From Planctomycetota bacterium (lineage in GTDB: Bacteria > Planctomycetota > Planctomycetia > Pirellulales > Pirellulaceae): a DNA stretch of 64,000 bases. Under the pieces are notes generated by a model. It was given only the letters and a program-made list of their open reading frames with translations, had not been told where the DNA came from and made no database searches. The translations under genes were made by a program, and so were the position numbers. This document shows positions 61,098 through 64,000 of the stretch, one piece after another. The DNA is taken from positions 1 through 64,000 of the forward strand of contig CAUJHS010000109.1 of NCBI GenBank assembly GCA_963204915.1, given 5' to 3'. The number at the start of each line of letters is the position of its first letter. Positions within the stretch are counted from its first letter, which is position 1.

Positions 61098-63371
61098 TTA
61101 TCGGCAATCGGAAACGGCAATTTCGTTAAAATCGTCAGAATCGAACCCTTCGGACGACACCGACGCCTTGGCGCCGTGGGCTGCAGCAGGTTTTAGCCGG
61201 ATCACGCGTCGGCACCGATTGCTCAATCGTTGCCGTCCGGTCACGAGTACTAACGTCCAAGGGGCGCTTGTTTCCGCGATCCGTTCGAGCACGCGATCCT
61301 GAAGTTCATCGGACAGGCAGTCGAGAAGCCCGTCGATCAGCAACAACCGCGGTCGAGCGACGATCGCTCGCGCCAGCATTAATCGCGCCGCCTGACTCGA
61401 CGAAAGCGGCGCGCCTCCATGGGCCAACTCGGTATTCAGGCCACCCGGAAAACGTAGGACTTCATCGAGCAAGTCGACCATCTCCAACGCGTCGCGCACG
61501 TCGCGGGAATTGACCTGGGAACGATGCAAATGCACGTTTTCACCAATCGTTCCGGGAAAAATCTCGATGGCCCGCGCCACGCCTAAGTGTTCGCGCAGGG
61601 AATCGGGACGGATTTCACGCAGGTCGATCCCGTCAAGTTCGATGTGGCCATGAGACGGCGCTCGCACACCGCAAATCAGATCGATCATCGTGCTCTTCCC
61701 GGCGCCCGCGGGACCTGTGACCGCGACGCGGTCGCCCGAGGGAACCGCAAGATCCAGTCCCTCGAACCCGATGTTTCCGCAGGGATAGTGATACGAAACG
61801 CCGCGTAGCACGAGCGATGCGGCGCCAACGTCGCGCAGGTGGAACAATTTGTCCTGCGGTTCGGGCGTCAGGTCGAACAAATGCCCTAGTTTGTCCATTG
61901 CGGCCGCGAGGTCGTAGTACGACTCCAGATGCTTTCCCATCTTGGCGAACGAACCCACGATGACCATGACGATCAACTCGGACGCCACGAGTTGCCCCAG
62001 AGTCAACTGGCCTTGAATGACCAACCACCCCCCCAGGCCCAGTAGCGCGGTCGATGCGATGGCTTGCAGGCTCAAGGCGTAAATCAACTGCCGAAGAAGA
62101 ATTCGAAAGTGCAGCCGCCGAGCTTCCAAATAGTCCATCGTCAGTCGATCGGCTCGATCCAGGGCGAACCCTAGTCCCCCGTTGAGCTTAAATGCGGAAA
62201 CGTGCTGCGAAACCTCTTGGAGCCACGAAGCGACAGCATACTTGGAACGCGATTCCTGAATCGACGTACGCACGGCGCCCCGGCCCAAAACGAAAACCAC
62301 AAAACCCACGAAGCAAAGCAAAAACAGATCGAATCCCAGCAGGAAGGGGTGATAAAACGCAAGCACGATCATGCCAATGGCGGTTTGCAACACAAGATTG
62401 ACGCCATCAAGCAGAAGCGTGGAGGTCGCCTTCTGCACCGTCACGATGTCGAAAAAACGATTGACGAGTTCAGGACCGTGCCGGTTGTCAAGTTGCTCTC
62501 TTTGCATCCGCGGAAGTCGATACGCTAGATCTTCAACCGTGCGAACAAAGAGGCGGCGCTGGAGTATTTCTACAACGTAGGTGGCTAATACGCGAATTGC
62601 CGCCGAGAACGCTAGAAAGGTAAACAGCAAGATCGCCAGCACCACCACCGGCTGAACGTATCTTCCGAAAGCCACAGTGTTTACTAATGCTTCGACCGCA
62701 ATCGGCGTGGCGAGCGCCAGGGTGCCAACGACGATCGAAAACACAAGGACTGCCGTCAAATCCCGGCGTTCAATCAGGATTTGCTTCCATAGCCGTGATA
62801 CTGGCGAAATGTCGTGATGATGGTGAGATGAGTGACCATGAGGCGCCGAGACGTTCTGGTCGTGTTCAAGCGGTTCCGTTTGCGATTGCGGCAAAGCCGC
62901 CTGAGCAAAAATCCATGGCGCCGTCGACTTATTGGTTGCCAATCCGAGTAAATGGCGAACCTGGCGAAATGTTCGGCGTTGCTGGACGCCGGACTTCGTG
63001 TCGTGCACCTCGATTTTTCGCCCCTTCGCGCGCGTGAACACCCACCACCGCCAACCGGTTTCCGGGTCGTTCCCCCAGGCAGCGACGGGAAGACCTTGCC
63101 TAAGAACCGTCAAAACTTCGTCAAACCGGCACTCAATCCTCCGCACGCGCAGCCCTACGCTGTCTCCCACTTCGACCAGTCGTCGGGCCCAACCTTCCGC
63201 GTCGTCACCACCGGTCGCGTCCAGCGATTCGTTAAGGACCTGGCGCGCCGTCATCCGTTCAAACCGTACTACTGATGCGTTGGCAAGTACTTCCAACACC
63301 TGAACGGCTTCGGTCAACCGATCCACGCTCATCGGATCAGGCGTAGCAGGGATTAGCGGATTCGATTCCAT
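61098..63371 (-). CDS. ABC transporter with degenerate nucleotide-binding domain and C39-like N-terminus
   Basis: 757 residues. Residues about 20-160 resemble a peptidase-C39-like domain without the catalytic Cys and His (WGNDPETGWRWWVFTRAKGRK), then a His-rich linker (178-186). Membrane helices span about 208-475 and the nucleotide-binding domain about 515-730. Walker A is intact (GPAGAGKST, 553-561). The Q-loop Gln is Arg600, the signature reads LSSSQ (656-660), Walker B ends LLLID then Gly681 instead of Glu, and the H-switch is Gly712 (VTGRQ). So ATP may bind but hydrolysis in this half is unlikely. First gene of the operon with fusion protein and TolC-like protein. ATG at 63371 preferred over TTG at 63419. 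Confidence 0.88.
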   Translation of the reverse strand: MESNPLIPATPDPMSVDRLTEAVQVLEVLANASVVRFERMTARQVLNESLDATGGDDAEGWARRLVEVGDSVGLRVRRIECRFDEVLTVLRQGLPVAAWGNDPETGWRWWVFTRAKGRKIEVHDTKSGVQQRRTFRQVRHLLGLATNKSTAPWIFAQAALPQSQTEPLEHDQNVSAPHGHSSHHHHDISPVSRLWKQILIERRDLTAVLVFSIVVGTLALATPIAVEALVNTVAFGRYVQPVVVLAILLFTFLAFSAAIRVLATYVVEILQRRLFVRTVEDLAYRLPRMQREQLDNRHGPELVNRFFDIVTVQKATSTLLLDGVNLVLQTAIGMIVLAFYHPFLLGFDLFLLCFVGFVVFVLGRGAVRTSIQESRSKYAVASWLQEVSQHVSAFKLNGGLGFALDRADRLTMDYLEARRLHFRILLRQLIYALSLQAIASTALLGLGGWLVIQGQLTLGQLVASELIVMVIVGSFAKMGKHLESYYDLAAAMDKLGHLFDLTPEPQDKLFHLRDVGAASLVLRGVSYHYPCGNIGFEGLDLAVPSGDRVAVTGPAGAGKSTMIDLICGVRAPSHGHIELDGIDLREIRPDSLREHLGVARAIEIFPGTIGENVHLHRSQVNSRDVRDALEMVDLLDEVLRFPGGLNTELAHGGAPLSSSQAARLMLARAIVARPRLLLIDGLLDCLSDELQDRVLERIAETSAPWTLVLVTGRQRLSNRCRRVIRLKPAAAHGAKASVSSEGFDSDDFNEIAVSDCR

Positions 63372-64000
63372 ACGCGTTATTTCCGCCTTGCTGGAAGGTA
63401 GTTCCGGGCGCAAAAGCAAAACCGGTCACGAAATGGCGCTGGCGGTGGAAGCACAGAACTATAGAGATGATACGGCCAATAACCACCACCTAACGCCGAG
63501 AATTCTTCAATTGTAACCATAGAAAAATCGAATGAATCAAGGCCTTTGTCGCCATAAAATCACTTTAATATCGTCATGATCGAGTCAGAAGGATGGTTGT
63601 TTTAGCAAGCTCGACCTCTCAAAACGTCGGCCATTTAGCATTCTAAGCTACGACAATGGCCAATCATTCGTTCAAAGACTGCCGCCAAAATCAAATACAT
63701 TTTCCAGCATTGATAAGGCACTTAAAGCATACGCAGCCCCCTATTGGCAGCATGCCCCGCAAGCCGTCTTCGCATCCTCTGCCTCAGGAGTTCAATTCGC
63801 ATATAATGCGGGTCATCCGCACCGAAGTTAAAGTCGCCTCGTTAATCGACGTACCAAGCGTAGGTTTGCGCCCGGGAATTAGCACGAAGTCCATGGGATT
63901 TGCGTGGCTATAACTTAAAACTGAGGAATCCTTCTCGCGACCCTACATTCGCATCGTACAGGTTAGGGCCGGTGTTTCGGTAGGTTTGACCGAGTTGGGG
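63372..64000. other. Right-edge stretch without a supportable gene
   Basis: 629 bases, clearly less GC-rich than the rest, especially 63440-63720. It should include the promoter of the export operon (minus strand). A plus-strand TATAAT at 63802-63807 sits inside the small palindrome CGCATATAATGCG; it may belong to a gene beyond the window. The open frame at 63656-63913 has no protein-like character. Confidence 0.4.

Noticed and set aside
63656-63913. 85-codon open frame near the right edge
   Set aside because: No ribosome site, no conserved-looking pattern, region of shifted composition; too weak to call.

Overview
This 64 kb window is almost entirely chromosomal and GC-rich. It looks like a member of the Planctomycetota, most likely the Pirellulales. 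The evidence is gene content and style: secreted sulfatases, a PVC-type membrane-bound dehydrogenase-like protein, Tat-exported Gfo/Idh oxidoreductases, a planctomycete-style ECF sigma factor, STN-type and HEAT-type secreted proteins, DUF11 lipoproteins, and core genes scattered as small units rather than large operons. I found no rRNA operon, CRISPR array, insertion sequence or prophage.

Layout. 0.4-3.5 kb: MgtC-like protein, leuC-leuD (leucine synthesis), csrA. 3.8-10 kb: secreted dehydrogenase-like protein, secreted EEP-family phosphodiesterase, sulfatase, HtrA protease, DksA/TraR zinc finger. 10.4-19.3 kb: giant FHA/coiled-coil membrane protein, WYL regulator, ispD, a pseudo-receiver, an ECF sigma factor, TerC and cardiolipin synthase. 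19.4-26.3 kb: rsgA, then a cyanophycin module (cphA divergent from an ABC transporter coupled to a DUF1854 protein). 26.5-34.4 kb: small conserved-looking ORF, hisE, hisG, a TIM-barrel isomerase, STN-like protein, TPR protein, ComEA-like protein, M24 peptidase and ComM/YifB. 34.3-36.9 kb: a remnant of the division/cell-wall cluster (mraZ-rsmH-LysM protein) with recognisable MraZ operator boxes and an intrinsic-terminator-like hairpin abutting rsmH. 36.9-44 kb: glycosyltransferase, queA, Nudix-like protein, cysteine desulfurase, membrane-anchored Rossmann protein, lipoprotein, HEAT protein. 44.2-55.7 kb: a BNR/PIG-L-like/CBM9-like fusion, HisA-like protein, second sulfatase, glgC, Tat oxidoreductase, large DUF11 lipoprotein. 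56-58 kb: tRNA-Arg(CCG), an unrecognised membrane-anchored protein and a NhaR-like LysR regulator. 58-63.4 kb: a three-gene export operon (ABC - membrane fusion protein - TolC-like). The final 0.6 kb holds no gene I can support.

How it fits together. Two storage systems are visible: glycogen (glgC) and cyanophycin (cphA with a dedicated, unexplained transporter). The most unusual systems are (i) the terminal export operon, whose ABC subunit keeps Walker A but has lost the Q-loop Gln, canonical signature, catalytic Glu and H-switch His; (ii) the cyanophycin/ABC/DUF1854 module; (iii) the mraZ-rsmH control region; and (iv) several proteins built on domains that have lost their catalytic or binding residues (pseudo-receiver, FHA, PIG-L-like). 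No homology search could be run, so family calls rest on motifs, length and context.
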